From positions 24,050 to 88,049 of the forward strand of contig JAPLOA010000051.1 in the NCBI GenBank assembly GCA_026400835.1: 64,000 nt of DNA, in the 5' to 3' direction. Position 1 is the first letter of the stretch. Each line of letters starts with the position of its first letter. The notes beneath the pieces are model-generated. The model saw only the letters and a list, made by a program, of their open reading frames with translations. It was not told the origin of the DNA and did no database searches. Both the position numbers and the translations under genes were made by a program. Shown piece by piece: positions 18,483 through 26,592 of the stretch. The DNA comes from Planctomycetales bacterium (GTDB lineage Bacteria > Planctomycetota > Planctomycetia > Planctomycetales > Planctomycetaceae).

Positions 18483-19441
18483 CGTTTTCCAAAGTGCTCG
18501 ACCGCGTGCAGCCAGAGTTCTGCCGACAGATTCAGTCGATCCAGAATCGGTGGAGCATTCTTCGGGATCGCTCCTCGTTTCCCAGGTTTCAACTGGCGGC
18601 CGGTCCAGTCGAGCAGTTGCAGGTATTCTGCCAGCGTCATGAACAGGCAACCCTTGTTTGAAGCTCGCCGACTGGAGCATTTCTCACGAGCCTTCTTCTG
18701 TTTCGGCTCCAGTTCCACAGGAGCAAGCCAGCCTGCGTTCGAGCCATGCTCGATTCGCACGTCCTTTGCATCCGCCGTCGAAACGTCATGGGCAGACTTG
18801 AGATCGACAATGCGTTCTTGAGCACTCGTGAAGTCGCTCTTCTCCGGAGTTGCTGCCAGACCGGCTCGCACCGGGTTCAGATCCACATAAACCATGCACG
18901 CCGCGATTGCCGCTTCATCCAATAGAACCGTCGCCTTAAAGCGACCCTCCCAGAATCGCCCGGTGCATGCGTCTTCGGCATTCGCCATGCGAGCAATCAC
19001 TTCCGAAGTGCATCGCATGAACCATGAAACGCTGGACAGGCGAGCCCGCAGTTCGGCCAGAGTTTTCTCATCGGCCATAACGTGATTGAGATCCGTGTCA
19101 GCAGGCTCCGCCGGGGAGCCATCCTTGTTCCGCCGCTGAGGAAACAGATACCACCACCGCCGAGCGGCCTCTTTGTCACTCCATGTTTTCACCACATCCG
19201 GCCGACTTCTCAGGATGACATGGAGATGATTGGACATCACCGAGAATCCGAGCACATCGACACCGAAGATCCCCGCCAGAAACTCCAGCCGATTGCGCAT
19301 CCACTGGCGTCGATGCTCATAGTTCTTCCCCGTGAGCTCATCGACTCCGCACAGAAATCCACGCCTCACGCAACGATTGACGCAATGCACAACCTGGATC
19401 TCACCCGACGACAATATCTCACGCCGATTGACTCGTGCCAT
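18401..19441 (-). CDS. REP-associated/IS200-like tyrosine transposase (Y1_Tnp, long form)
   Basis: 346 residues. The HUH motif is NHLHVIL in SVMSNHLHVILRSRPDVV near residue 75, and the likely nucleophile Tyr is in MVYVDLNPVRAGLA near residue 185, with WEGRFKA before it. These are hallmarks of the RAYT/Y1 transposase family, which cuts and joins single-stranded DNA at hairpins. The 130-residue C-terminal extension is typical of the longer planctomycete members. The 3' end is duplicated just downstream (18144-18299). It follows the Rhs island on the same strand and may have helped shape it, which is inference. Confidence 0.88.
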   Translation of the reverse strand: MARVNRREILSSGEIQVVHCVNRCVRRGFLCGVDELTGKNYEHRRQWMRNRLEFLAGIFGVDVLGFSVMSNHLHVILRSRPDVVKTWSDKEAARRWWYLFPQRRNKDGSPAEPADTDLNHVMADEKTLAELRARLSSVSWFMRCTSEVIARMANAEDACTGRFWEGRFKATVLLDEAAIAACMVYVDLNPVRAGLAATPEKSDFTSAQERIVDLKSAHDVSTADAKDVRIEHGSNAGWLAPVELEPKQKKAREKCSSRRASNKGCLFMTLAEYLQLLDWTGRQLKPGKRGAIPKNAPPILDRLNLSAELWLHAVEHFGKRRSANRITPAARFNATAKPALQSVAVQ

Positions 19442-19639
19442 GGCTTCTTTCCCAATTCAATTGCGGTTGCTTGACGTACCGTAGGGTACTTCTCTAACTC
19501 CGAACTGTCAATTTAGTTTGGATGGCCCCGGTGTTCGTCAATTAGATTACACCTGCAGGATTGTCGACACAGCGTTCGCTGCCGAGGTCGATGTGACCGG
19601 AGTAGTGAACGACATGGTGCTTCGACGCGTCGGTCGGTT

Positions 19640-20010
19640 TCACCGGAGGGAGTTAAGCGATGACGTTTTTCTTCGTTCAAAGCCACCGATTTTGGGCAGA
19701 GATGTGTGTTGGAACGCGATCTTGGGCGACGTGAGCATCGAGTCCTTCAGGCAGGCTTTCCGGTAGGACACTATGCATTTCGGCCGGCTGAATACAGGCA
19801 AATGCCTGCACACGGCCAGTCGCTCGAATAATCGCCGACCTCCTGTAGTTGGATCGACGCAGGGCGTGATCCCCGAAACTTCGCAAGCCTGTTCTGCATC
19901 CAGTAGGATGCCAACTCGGCAATCGTTGGCGTTATAGGTCATGGTGACTCTACTGCCGTCCAACATCGGGAAGAGAATCGGCTGGTCTTCGTTCTTCCAT
20001 GTGTTGATGC
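19640..20010 (-). pseudogene. Degenerate Rhs shell-tail fragment (third cassette remnant)
   Basis: Bases about 19908-20000 read NEDQPILFPMLDGSRVTMTYN and then ANDCRV, closely matching the end of the YD-repeat shell protein (ENQPTLFLMPDGSRVTMSYN, ANNRRV). The core start MPKTTYVWDE that should follow is missing; the frame instead runs into unrelated sequence. It lies after the candidate immunity gene of cassette 2, at the same relative place as the intact copy at 21842. I read it as a decayed junction of a third cassette. Confidence 0.6.
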
Positions 20011-20094
20011 TGCGCATGCCCCACGATTCTGGATCTTGAAATGTTTCCCTCAATACAACTGTCCAATCGTCGCTTCGGATTGCCCGATATGCAT

Positions 20095-20613
20095 TTAACG
20101 CCGAAAACACTCCCAATAATACAACTCTTCATGTACTGGCTCTTTGAAGCCCAGCGCGTGTGCTCGATCTATTAAGGTCTGCCCAGACTGAAGCTGCGGA
20201 AAGACATTTCCGCCCGTGTCGGTCCAGTTTTGGGGTTTTGGCACGTGTTCCCCATATTTGAGTCGCACTCCCAAGGCGAACATCGCCGGTGGAAATTGCT
20301 GATCCGCTGCCTTCGAAACCCAATAATAACCACCTGCAACATCTGGGCTTCCCGGCCAGAACATGATCCTGTTGATCTGATCTATATGATTCTCTTTCCA
20401 GCGTGCATATTCAAACTGTTGCTCTGGATTACCCAGCGAAGCACGCACCCACATGAGCCCGCCCGGAGCATAGGCATACGAGAAGACCGCGACGACGAAG
20501 GTTGAGCTCCAAAACGCCGCTCTCCGGAACGCTCTTCTTCCACGAAATGCACTTGCACCTAAGAAAACAAAAAGGAGGACCCAAGTTGCTATTGGTACAA
20601 GACTGATTGGCAT
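20095..20613 (-). CDS. Small membrane protein, candidate immunity protein for Rhs cassette 2
   Basis: 172 residues. Two hydrophobic segments at the N-terminus (ISLVPIATWVLLFVFLGAS and AAFWSSTFVVAVFSYAYA) precede a soluble part with a Sel1-like pattern, AADQQFPPAMFALGVRLKYG and then LIDRAHALGFKEPV. It lies just after the variable C-terminal tip of cassette 2 on the same strand, where an immunity gene belongs. Membrane immunity proteins are usual for tips that act in or across the membrane. No sequence family gives direct support. A TTG at 20667 would add 18 residues. Confidence 0.5.
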   Translation of the reverse strand: MPISLVPIATWVLLFVFLGASAFRGRRAFRRAAFWSSTFVVAVFSYAYAPGGLMWVRASLGNPEQQFEYARWKENHIDQINRIMFWPGSPDVAGGYYWVSKAADQQFPPAMFALGVRLKYGEHVPKPQNWTDTGGNVFPQLQSGQTLIDRAHALGFKEPVHEELYYWECFRR

Positions 20614-20727
20614 CGCGAATCCAGTGACGAACGAGCTTTGTGAAGGTTTGCTTCTCCGCAAAAACAACCGCGAGACGGTTTGATAATCTCTAATTTGTTT
20701 CAGGTGCCATTTGCCGACGACGTCATG

Positions 20728-21837
20728 TTAAAGTCCACCGCACGTGCCGCCGCAAGTGCATCGAGTCGGGGCGGAGATACGGATGGTCTTTTCAAACGGC
20801 ACTTCCGGCCCCCCTCCAAGACTCGAAGGACTTGGACCGCGATAAGGCGAAAAGTATTCGTACAGGGTCTTATCATCAACGATTGCTTCATAGTCTGGAA
20901 AGCCGTCGTGCTTTCCTTTTACAAGAACGATGATGCTGTCTGCCTCTGCAGTAACGATGAACGTGACGTCATAGTCGATGCGCGGGGCCACGTCGACGAA
21001 TGGATATGCGGCAGATGCCAGAAATCGAACCGACGCTCCGCACCTCGTTTCGCGTGAAGTGACCTCATCTTCCTTCAGCGGTGCGGTAAGTTCCGAATAG
21101 TTCCAACCAAACACAGAAAACGGACAGGTTAAAGATACTCCCCAGCATCGACGATGCGAACTGCCCACACTATTCGTGCCAAAAATTCCAATCGGCCGCT
21201 CACCAAATTCCTGAAACCCAATTTCGCAACTATCAAATTGACCATGGCTGGCAATGCGCGACGTTCCGGGTTCATTGAAGCCACGTTCATCGGACTTGAA
21301 CTCGCATCGCACACCGCCTGGTTCATCCAGCCACTTCCCTCTGCGCTTGTGAATAAATGCTGCAAATGAAAGACGGATTTCCTTCAACCCGGATGGATCG
21401 ATACATGCGACCGCACAGCCGGAGCTGTAAGTGTACTGTTTGCTGCTGATCCAAGGCACAACCGGGTCGGGGCTTGACCATCGCATAGTCTTCGGTTGGT
21501 AGAGTCGAGCCCTGACATAAATGCCCTCGCTGCCGGTCCGGTAGCCTTGCCTTCCAACAAACAGGTACGGCGTGACGGTACTTCCCGTTGAAGCGATCAC
21601 GTTTCCCCAAGCGTCGTATTCCTTCGTATCTGTGACGTCGCCGGAGTCGTCAGTGAGTGCAACGGTGTCGCCTCGGCCATCATAGTGGTAGTAGCTGGTG
21701 ACGCCGTTGCGGTTTTGGGAGAGCAGGTTGCCGTAGAGTCCCGGTTCGTGTGTGTATGAAGCCGACAACACGCCGTCTTCGTACTCTTCAATCACGTTGT
21801 CGCTGAGTTCGTCCCAGACGTACGTTGTCTTTGGCAT
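20728..21837 (-). CDS. Rhs core plus C-terminal tip, cassette 2
   Basis: 369 residues. Residues 1-80 are almost identical to cassette 1: MPKTTYVWDELSDNVIEEYE, SYTHEPGLYGNLLSQNRNG, SYYHYDGRGDTVALTDDSG, DTKEYDAWGNV. The Rhs core continues in diverged form (IYVRARLYQPKTMRWSSPDP) and ends with the hallmark IDPSGL near residue 150. The remaining 220 residues are unique: DERGFNEPGTSRIASHG near 185 and VKGKHDGFPDYEAIV near 310, then a Cys-rich tail TRCTCGGTCGGL. The GKHDGFP part reminds me of DUF3238-type proteins, but this is from memory only. Tips of this kind are usually toxins released after the DPxG site. No signal peptide or export domain is present in this piece. Confidence 0.75.
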   Translation of the reverse strand: MPKTTYVWDELSDNVIEEYEDGVLSASYTHEPGLYGNLLSQNRNGVTSYYHYDGRGDTVALTDDSGDVTDTKEYDAWGNVIASTGSTVTPYLFVGRQGYRTGSEGIYVRARLYQPKTMRWSSPDPVVPWISSKQYTYSSGCAVACIDPSGLKEIRLSFAAFIHKRRGKWLDEPGGVRCEFKSDERGFNEPGTSRIASHGQFDSCEIGFQEFGERPIGIFGTNSVGSSHRRCWGVSLTCPFSVFGWNYSELTAPLKEDEVTSRETRCGASVRFLASAAYPFVDVAPRIDYDVTFIVTAEADSIIVLVKGKHDGFPDYEAIVDDKTLYEYFSPYRGPSPSSLGGGPEVPFEKTIRISAPTRCTCGGTCGGL

Positions 21838-21839
21838 TG
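21683..21839. repeat. Rhs cassette homology block, copy 2
   Basis: 157 bases identical to 24319-24475 apart from one base, 2636 bases away. It covers the start of the Rhs core. Flanking cassette sequence is much less similar, so the block was recently duplicated or is kept uniform by gene conversion. Confidence 0.85.
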
Positions 21840-21841
21840 GA

Positions 21842-21970
21842 TCACTCCCGGGCGACGCGGCGGTTGTTGGCGTTGTAAGTCATGGTCACTCGACTGCCGT
21901 CCGGCATTTGGAAGAACGCTGTTTGATTCGAGGTCCAAGGAAGAACAGCAGTAATGTCCACATGTTCAAG
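21842..21970 (-). pseudogene. Partial copy of the YD-repeat shell C-terminus ahead of cassette 2
   Basis: The frame reads NQTAFFQMPDGSRVTMTYN and then ANNRRVARE followed by TGA, equivalent to the last 30 residues of the 704-aa shell protein. It has no repeats before it: upstream lies the end of the cassette 1 partner gene at 21993. The stop is followed by the cassette 2 ATG with the same overlap of GGGAG and stop codon as in the main junction. It is too short to be a protein on its own and is best seen as carried-over recombination homology. Confidence 0.7.
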
Positions 21971-21992
21971 AGCACGAAGTAATGGACTACCG

Positions 21993-23078
21993 TTACTCTT
22001 CATTGTCATCAACGGGAGGAACCTCAGGGTCTGACAAATGAATCCAAACGTTGAATGCGGCTGGACGACTGAAGGACACTTCTGTTGCCGCTGGGGTGCT
22101 ACCGACGGTTGCAATCCATTCGCCGTCGGGCGATACGTGAATCGTATTGCGTCCAAACAAGGGCGAGTGTGAGATTCCTCTATTCGGAAAACCGTTGGGA
22201 ATTGGTTTGAAGTCTTCGATGGATAGGCAGGTAATGTGGTGCGTCGTGTTAGCTGGAAAGTCCACAAAGCCTACGTAGAATCTTTTCCCGTCCGGGGAAA
22301 AATCAAATGTATCAAGGAAGAATCTCTCATCCGGCTCTTTGTTGGCTGACCATTTCCAGACTTCGTGCCTTGTTTGGCAGTCAAAGATTACAACTTGCGA
22401 AGCAGCAAGAATGCCGACGTATCGTCCATCATGTGTGAAATTCACTTCAGTACTGAGTCCGTACTCCGTGTTGAGTGACTGAATCAACTGGAGGTCTGGA
22501 ACGCTTATGAAATCAATCCGTCCTTGATGGTGAGTAAGCACCGCGAGCTTGCGATCCCCCGACCATGCCATGCCGACTACACCATGGCTGTCGTTTCCCA
22601 GATTTAAAGTTTTGGTGGCCTTCGTGGTCAAATCCACCCAATGCAGATCCCAGATCTCTTTGCTGTCTTTATCGAAGCTTCTCCGTGCAAGCAGTACTTG
22701 ATTCCCATCACGACTTATCCGCTGTCTCCGTGCATCTGTACGATCGATGCGGCCATCAATTGTATGGATCGGCTCAAACGATGATGACCATACGGTGTTG
22801 TACATGTGCCCCGATGTGAGGACTCGATTACCTTCAGGTTGAACGGCAAGGTCGGTAAAATACTCTGGGGCAGGAACCGAGATCTGTTGAATTGAAACCG
22901 TCCAGTCGTCTGAGACTAACGGTTTCATCCATACAACTTTTTCAGAGTAATTAACGATAAGCCAGCCTCGTTGCCACCCTGCGACATTTACGACAGGCTC
23001 AGCGACGGTTTGTGTTACGCGGATCGTTTCGGGAGGCATAATGAAAGTCCCAATCGTCAGCATGATGGATCGCAGCAT
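21993..23078 (-). CDS. WD40/beta-propeller-like protein, candidate immunity or partner protein for Rhs cassette 1
   Basis: 361 residues. Repeating strands typical of beta-propellers are visible: FTDLAVQPEGNRVLTSGH, MAWSGDRKLAVLTHH, NFTHDGRYVGILAASQVVIFD, FDFSPDGKRFYVGF, IHVSPDGEWIATVGS, about six to seven blades. There is a hydrophobic N-terminus but no clear signal peptide. It directly follows the cassette 1 tip on the same strand and has visibly more A and T than its neighbours, which fits an acquired cassette. A propeller is unusual for an immunity protein; it could also be a second effector or a scaffold. The start is either this ATG or a GTG at 23129, nine bases after the preceding stop. 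Confidence 0.55.
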   Translation of the reverse strand: MLRSIMLTIGTFIMPPETIRVTQTVAEPVVNVAGWQRGWLIVNYSEKVVWMKPLVSDDWTVSIQQISVPAPEYFTDLAVQPEGNRVLTSGHMYNTVWSSSFEPIHTIDGRIDRTDARRQRISRDGNQVLLARRSFDKDSKEIWDLHWVDLTTKATKTLNLGNDSHGVVGMAWSGDRKLAVLTHHQGRIDFISVPDLQLIQSLNTEYGLSTEVNFTHDGRYVGILAASQVVIFDCQTRHEVWKWSANKEPDERFFLDTFDFSPDGKRFYVGFVDFPANTTHHITCLSIEDFKPIPNGFPNRGISHSPLFGRNTIHVSPDGEWIATVGSTPAATEVSFSRPAAFNVWIHLSDPEVPPVDDNEE

Positions 23079-23138
23079 TTTCTCGGTCCCATATAAAGCT
23101 TGTCGTACATTTCCTGGAAATGATCTCACATGAGGCCG

Positions 23139-24473
23139 TTAATTCGTACCATCGTGGGTTGCCCAATTCTTACTGGAAAGATATCCCGCAATGGTGCCCT
23201 GAAAATCTGGTTCAGCCGAAGGGGCCGTGCCGCTGTCATTTCCCCAGCCCATTGTTTTCCCGGACCACCAGGTTGGTTTCAGCGATCCTCGGGCAAACGA
23301 TCCTCCGTTTCGAAGGACCTTTTCAGCAAAGTTGCTTGCGAAGACATTTGTGTAGCAGCCAACCATCGTCACATTCGCGTCAACAGCAAACCAGCAGGGT
23401 ACTGAAAATTCGCAGTTCATTGCGCGAGGGAGTTCACTCTGCCAAAGAAAATATCCCGCATACAGTTCAAGACCCGGTGGGTGACGTTTTTGGTATTTGG
23501 GGAAATCAGACAGATTGAGTTGGTCATGTCCGTTGGTCGTTCGCTGAGATCCTATCAAATTCTGACTTTTCCAAGAGTGTCCCACAAAATAGGCCGTCGT
23601 GATTGGCTTGCAACCACTTTCCGATACTGTCTGCATCCTCCTGAAGAGTTCTGAATCCGTTCCGAAGTGCGTGGCATCGAAGAACGCGCCAGCCATTTTG
23701 ATGTATTCGTTCTTGTCGGTGCCGATGGACGCTGAGAAGAGATTTGCAGTGCGTTTCGGCAGCAGATTCTCAACACTGTAAACAGCGCACGCAGTCGGTG
23801 TTTTTTGAGCCCAGTCGATCGGATCAGGGTCAGCGAAGATATAGTTTCCAAAAAAGGCACCTGCTGTTCTCGCACTTAAAGGCTGAATGCACGCACCGTT
23901 CTTGATTGGATCAAGATTTAGCTGCTTGAGAGCATTGATCCTTTCCACAAGAGTCGAGAATTGATCGCCAGCTCCTGCTTTCCAATACCCTTCGAATGAT
24001 GGTACTAACTGCTCCCACCATCCGCTGGGGTCAGTGAGGACCAACGAATTGTTGCCGACATACCCGTAGCCACTTCGCCCGGCGGCGAGAAACATATCCA
24101 ATGAGATCCATCGGGAACTCTGAGGTGAATAGTGACGACTTCGAACATAGACGTTATGTGGCGACGGGGTCGCTTGATACCCATTCATTCCACCAAACTG
24201 GAACGGCGTGATAGTGCCTCCCGCTGATGCAAGGACATTTCCCCAGGCATCGTATTCTTTGGTGTCGGTGACGTTGCCGGAGTCATCGGTTAGCGCGACA
24301 GTGTCACCACGGCCGTCGTAGTGGTAGTAGCTGGTGACGCCGTTGCGGTTTTGGGAGAGCAGGTTGCCGTAGAGTCCCGGTTCGTGTGTGTATGAAGCCG
24401 ACAACACGCCGTCTTCGTACTCTTCAATCAAGTTGTCGCTGAGTTCGTCCCAGACGTACGTTGTCTTTGGCAT
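23139..24473 (-). CDS. Rhs core plus C-terminal tip, cassette 1
   Basis: 444 residues. Residues 1-80 carry the conserved Rhs core start (MPKTTYVWDELSDNLIEEYE, YHYDGRGDTVALTDDSG, DTKEYDAWGNV), then VYVRSRHYSPQSSRWISLD and YGYVGNNSLVLTDPSGW near residue 155, which is the usual end of the Rhs core. The 290-residue tip shows TTAYFVGHSWKSQN near residue 320 and NVTMVGCYTNVFASNFAEKVL near 385 (split NVTMVGCYTNVF, ASNFAEKVL). A His then a Cys at strand ends is the layout of caspase-like (clan CD) peptidases; this is a weak inference. The start codon is 4 bases after the shell stop, with AAGGAG overlapping that stop. It lacks its own export signal. Confidence 0.8.
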   Translation of the reverse strand: MPKTTYVWDELSDNLIEEYEDGVLSASYTHEPGLYGNLLSQNRNGVTSYYHYDGRGDTVALTDDSGNVTDTKEYDAWGNVLASAGGTITPFQFGGMNGYQATPSPHNVYVRSRHYSPQSSRWISLDMFLAAGRSGYGYVGNNSLVLTDPSGWWEQLVPSFEGYWKAGAGDQFSTLVERINALKQLNLDPIKNGACIQPLSARTAGAFFGNYIFADPDPIDWAQKTPTACAVYSVENLLPKRTANLFSASIGTDKNEYIKMAGAFFDATHFGTDSELFRRMQTVSESGCKPITTAYFVGHSWKSQNLIGSQRTTNGHDQLNLSDFPKYQKRHPPGLELYAGYFLWQSELPRAMNCEFSVPCWFAVDANVTMVGCYTNVFASNFAEKVLRNGGSFARGSLKPTWWSGKTMGWGNDSGTAPSAEPDFQGTIAGYLSSKNWATHDGTN

Positions 24474-24475
24474 TG
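24319..24475. repeat. Rhs cassette homology block, copy 1
   Basis: 157 bases matching 21683-21839 with a single difference. It encodes the first 50 residues of the Rhs core in cassette 1, immediately after the shell gene. Confidence 0.85.
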
Positions 24476-24477
24476 TG

Positions 24478-26592
24478 TCACTCCTTGTCGACGCGGCGGT
24501 TGTTGGCGTTGTAGCTCATGGTCACTCGACTGCCGTCCGGCATAAGGAACAGCGTCGGCTGGTTCTCGTAGCTCCAGGTCGTAGTGGTTCGACCACCGGC
24601 GGGTTCGCGAACGATCTGCTGATTCCCGTTCGCATCAAACGTGTACGTTGTTCTGCCAGCCGCCGCAGTTGAGTACTTGATTTGGTTTGCGTTGTCGTAA
24701 ACCGTCGTCGTGCGAGTGCCATTGGCATTCAGGACAAGACGGTTTCCAACCGCGTCGTAAACAAATGTATTTGCGTAGCCACTGACTCCGCTGCGACGTT
24801 CCGCAGTCAGTTGACTGCTCTTGTCATACACCCAAGTCACGCGAACACCGCTGGCCAGAGTTACACCGACTCGGTTACCTACGTTGTCGTTTCTATAATC
24901 GAACGAACTGATCGTTGAGTTGTCAGCCTTTGTGTCCTGGACTTTCGTCAAACGACTCGACGCGTCGTAGGTCCACGATGTGCGACTTCCATCATTGGCT
25001 TTCTGCTGAGTTCGTCGTCCGGCATCGTCGTACGTGAACGTCGTTCGCTTCGCGTTTCCGCTGATTTCAGAAGTCAGGCGGTTCGCTGCATCATAAGTCC
25101 ATGTTGTTCGCCCACCGGCAGAGGACTTGGTTCGCCGATTGCCGACAGTATCAAACGTGTTTGTGATCCGCTTGTTGTTTGGCAGTGCTGCAGACGTCGT
25201 CTGTCCCATAGCATCGAACACGGAAGTATACCGTCCGGTGCTGTCGGCCATCAAGGTGCGATTGCCGACGATATCGTAACTTAAGGTCGCTCGGCTACCG
25301 TCCGGGTATTTTCTGCTGGCCAACTGACCCACCGTGCTGTACGCATAGGTCGTACGGTTGCCTCGGGCGTCGATTCGCAAGTTCTGTTGTCCGGCGGCAT
25401 CGTAGGCCGATGTCGTGCGGCGGTTGAGCGGGTCAATGAGTTGCGTCTGGGCTCCTGTTGAGTCGTACGTGAAGCTGTGCCGATTGCCTCGGGCATCCAC
25501 TAGAGCCGATGTTTGCCCCAGCGAATCGTAGACCGTCGTCGTACGGTTTCCGAGAGCATTGACTTCGACCGTGCGTCGGCCAAGGGTATCATAAACGCTG
25601 CTGACTCGGTTGCCGTTGGCGTCGATCGTCGCCAGAGTCTGGCTGGCGGTGTTGAAGACCGTGGTAGTGCGTTTACCGAGCGGATTGATGCTCGCGATGA
25701 CCCGGCCTGCCGTGTCGTACACTGACGTGCTGCGATTGCCCAGCGGATCTTTGCTGCCGACGGTCTGACCGACGTTGTTGAAAATCGTCGTCCAGCGTTT
25801 CCCAAGCGGATTGATACTCGCGGCAGCTCGCCCAACACTGTCGTAGACTGTCGTGGATCGGTTGCCCTTCGCATCGACTGACGCTACGCCTCGCCCACCT
25901 ATGTCGTAGACGCTGGTCGAACGAAATCCCAGAGCATTGATCGAAGCGACCGTCTGACCGTCCGCATTGTAGGTCGTGGTGGAACGTGCTCCTTTAGCAT
26001 CCACACTCGCCACCGTCCGACCAGCAATGTTGTACACCGTGGTACTGCGACTGCCAGCCGGATTGATCGACGCCGTGACAGCTCCGACATTGTTGTAAAC
26101 TGAAGTGGACCGGCGTCCCAGCGGATCAACCGATGCAACACTTCGCCCTGCCAGATCGTAAACCGTGGTCCAGCGTTTTCCGAGCGGATTGATCGACGCG
26201 ATTTCTCGGCCTGCCGCGTCGTACACCTGAGTCGAACGAATGCCAGCCGCATTGATATTGGCGACGGCCTGACTAGCGGCGTTGTAAACTGTCGTGGACC
26301 GCTGATTCAAGGCATTGACGCTGGCAACCGTTCTGTTTGCAGCGTCATAAACCGTGGTCGAGCGTTTTCCGAGCGAATCGATGCTGCCCACCGTCCGATT
26401 GAGAACATCATAGACCGTCGTGCTGATGGCTCCCGTTGGTCCCGTCGTGCGAATCTGACTGCCGAGCTTGTTGTACACAAAGCTTGTGCGAGCCCCGTTT
26501 GGTGCCGGAGACACATCCGCGATCACCACTGGACGCGTAACTTGGACCATCCTGCAATCTTTGCGAGAACGGATCTTCGGGATACGAGCCAT
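24478..26592 (-). CDS. Rhs/YD-repeat shell protein, tip-less
   Basis: 704 residues made almost wholly of YD repeats. From residue 30 to about 400 they form a regular 21-residue tandem array (for example STTVYDAANRTVASVNALNQR), then more varied repeats (TWTYDAANRLTSEIS, TFTYDDAGRRTQQKA). The end is LFLMPDGSRVTMSYNANNRR followed by VDKE and a stop. The stop falls where standard Rhs proteins continue straight into the core. The N-terminus MARIPKIRSRKDC shows no signal peptide, PAAR, SpvB or other export domain. GGAGG lies eight bases before the ATG at 26592. It should form the encapsulating beta-cage of an Rhs toxin, working with the separately made core-tip proteins; that is inference. Confidence 0.82.
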   Translation of the reverse strand: MARIPKIRSRKDCRMVQVTRPVVIADVSPAPNGARTSFVYNKLGSQIRTTGPTGAISTTVYDVLNRTVGSIDSLGKRSTTVYDAANRTVASVNALNQRSTTVYNAASQAVANINAAGIRSTQVYDAAGREIASINPLGKRWTTVYDLAGRSVASVDPLGRRSTSVYNNVGAVTASINPAGSRSTTVYNIAGRTVASVDAKGARSTTTYNADGQTVASINALGFRSTSVYDIGGRGVASVDAKGNRSTTVYDSVGRAAASINPLGKRWTTIFNNVGQTVGSKDPLGNRSTSVYDTAGRVIASINPLGKRTTTVFNTASQTLATIDANGNRVSSVYDTLGRRTVEVNALGNRTTTVYDSLGQTSALVDARGNRHSFTYDSTGAQTQLIDPLNRRTTSAYDAAGQQNLRIDARGNRTTYAYSTVGQLASRKYPDGSRATLSYDIVGNRTLMADSTGRYTSVFDAMGQTTSAALPNNKRITNTFDTVGNRRTKSSAGGRTTWTYDAANRLTSEISGNAKRTTFTYDDAGRRTQQKANDGSRTSWTYDASSRLTKVQDTKADNSTISSFDYRNDNVGNRVGVTLASGVRVTWVYDKSSQLTAERRSGVSGYANTFVYDAVGNRLVLNANGTRTTTVYDNANQIKYSTAAAGRTTYTFDANGNQQIVREPAGGRTTTTWSYENQPTLFLMPDGSRVTMSYNANNRRVDKE

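Noticed and set aside
17884..18492. 202-codon minus-strand frame over the direct repeats
   Set aside because: It overlaps the 3' end of the transposase gene in another frame and repeats itself only because the DNA is repeated; no ribosome-binding site.
24900..26450. Regular 63-base direct repeats that could look like a CRISPR array
   Set aside because: They lie in an open frame and encode 21-residue YD repeats; the units vary throughout and there are no constant repeats with unrelated spacers.
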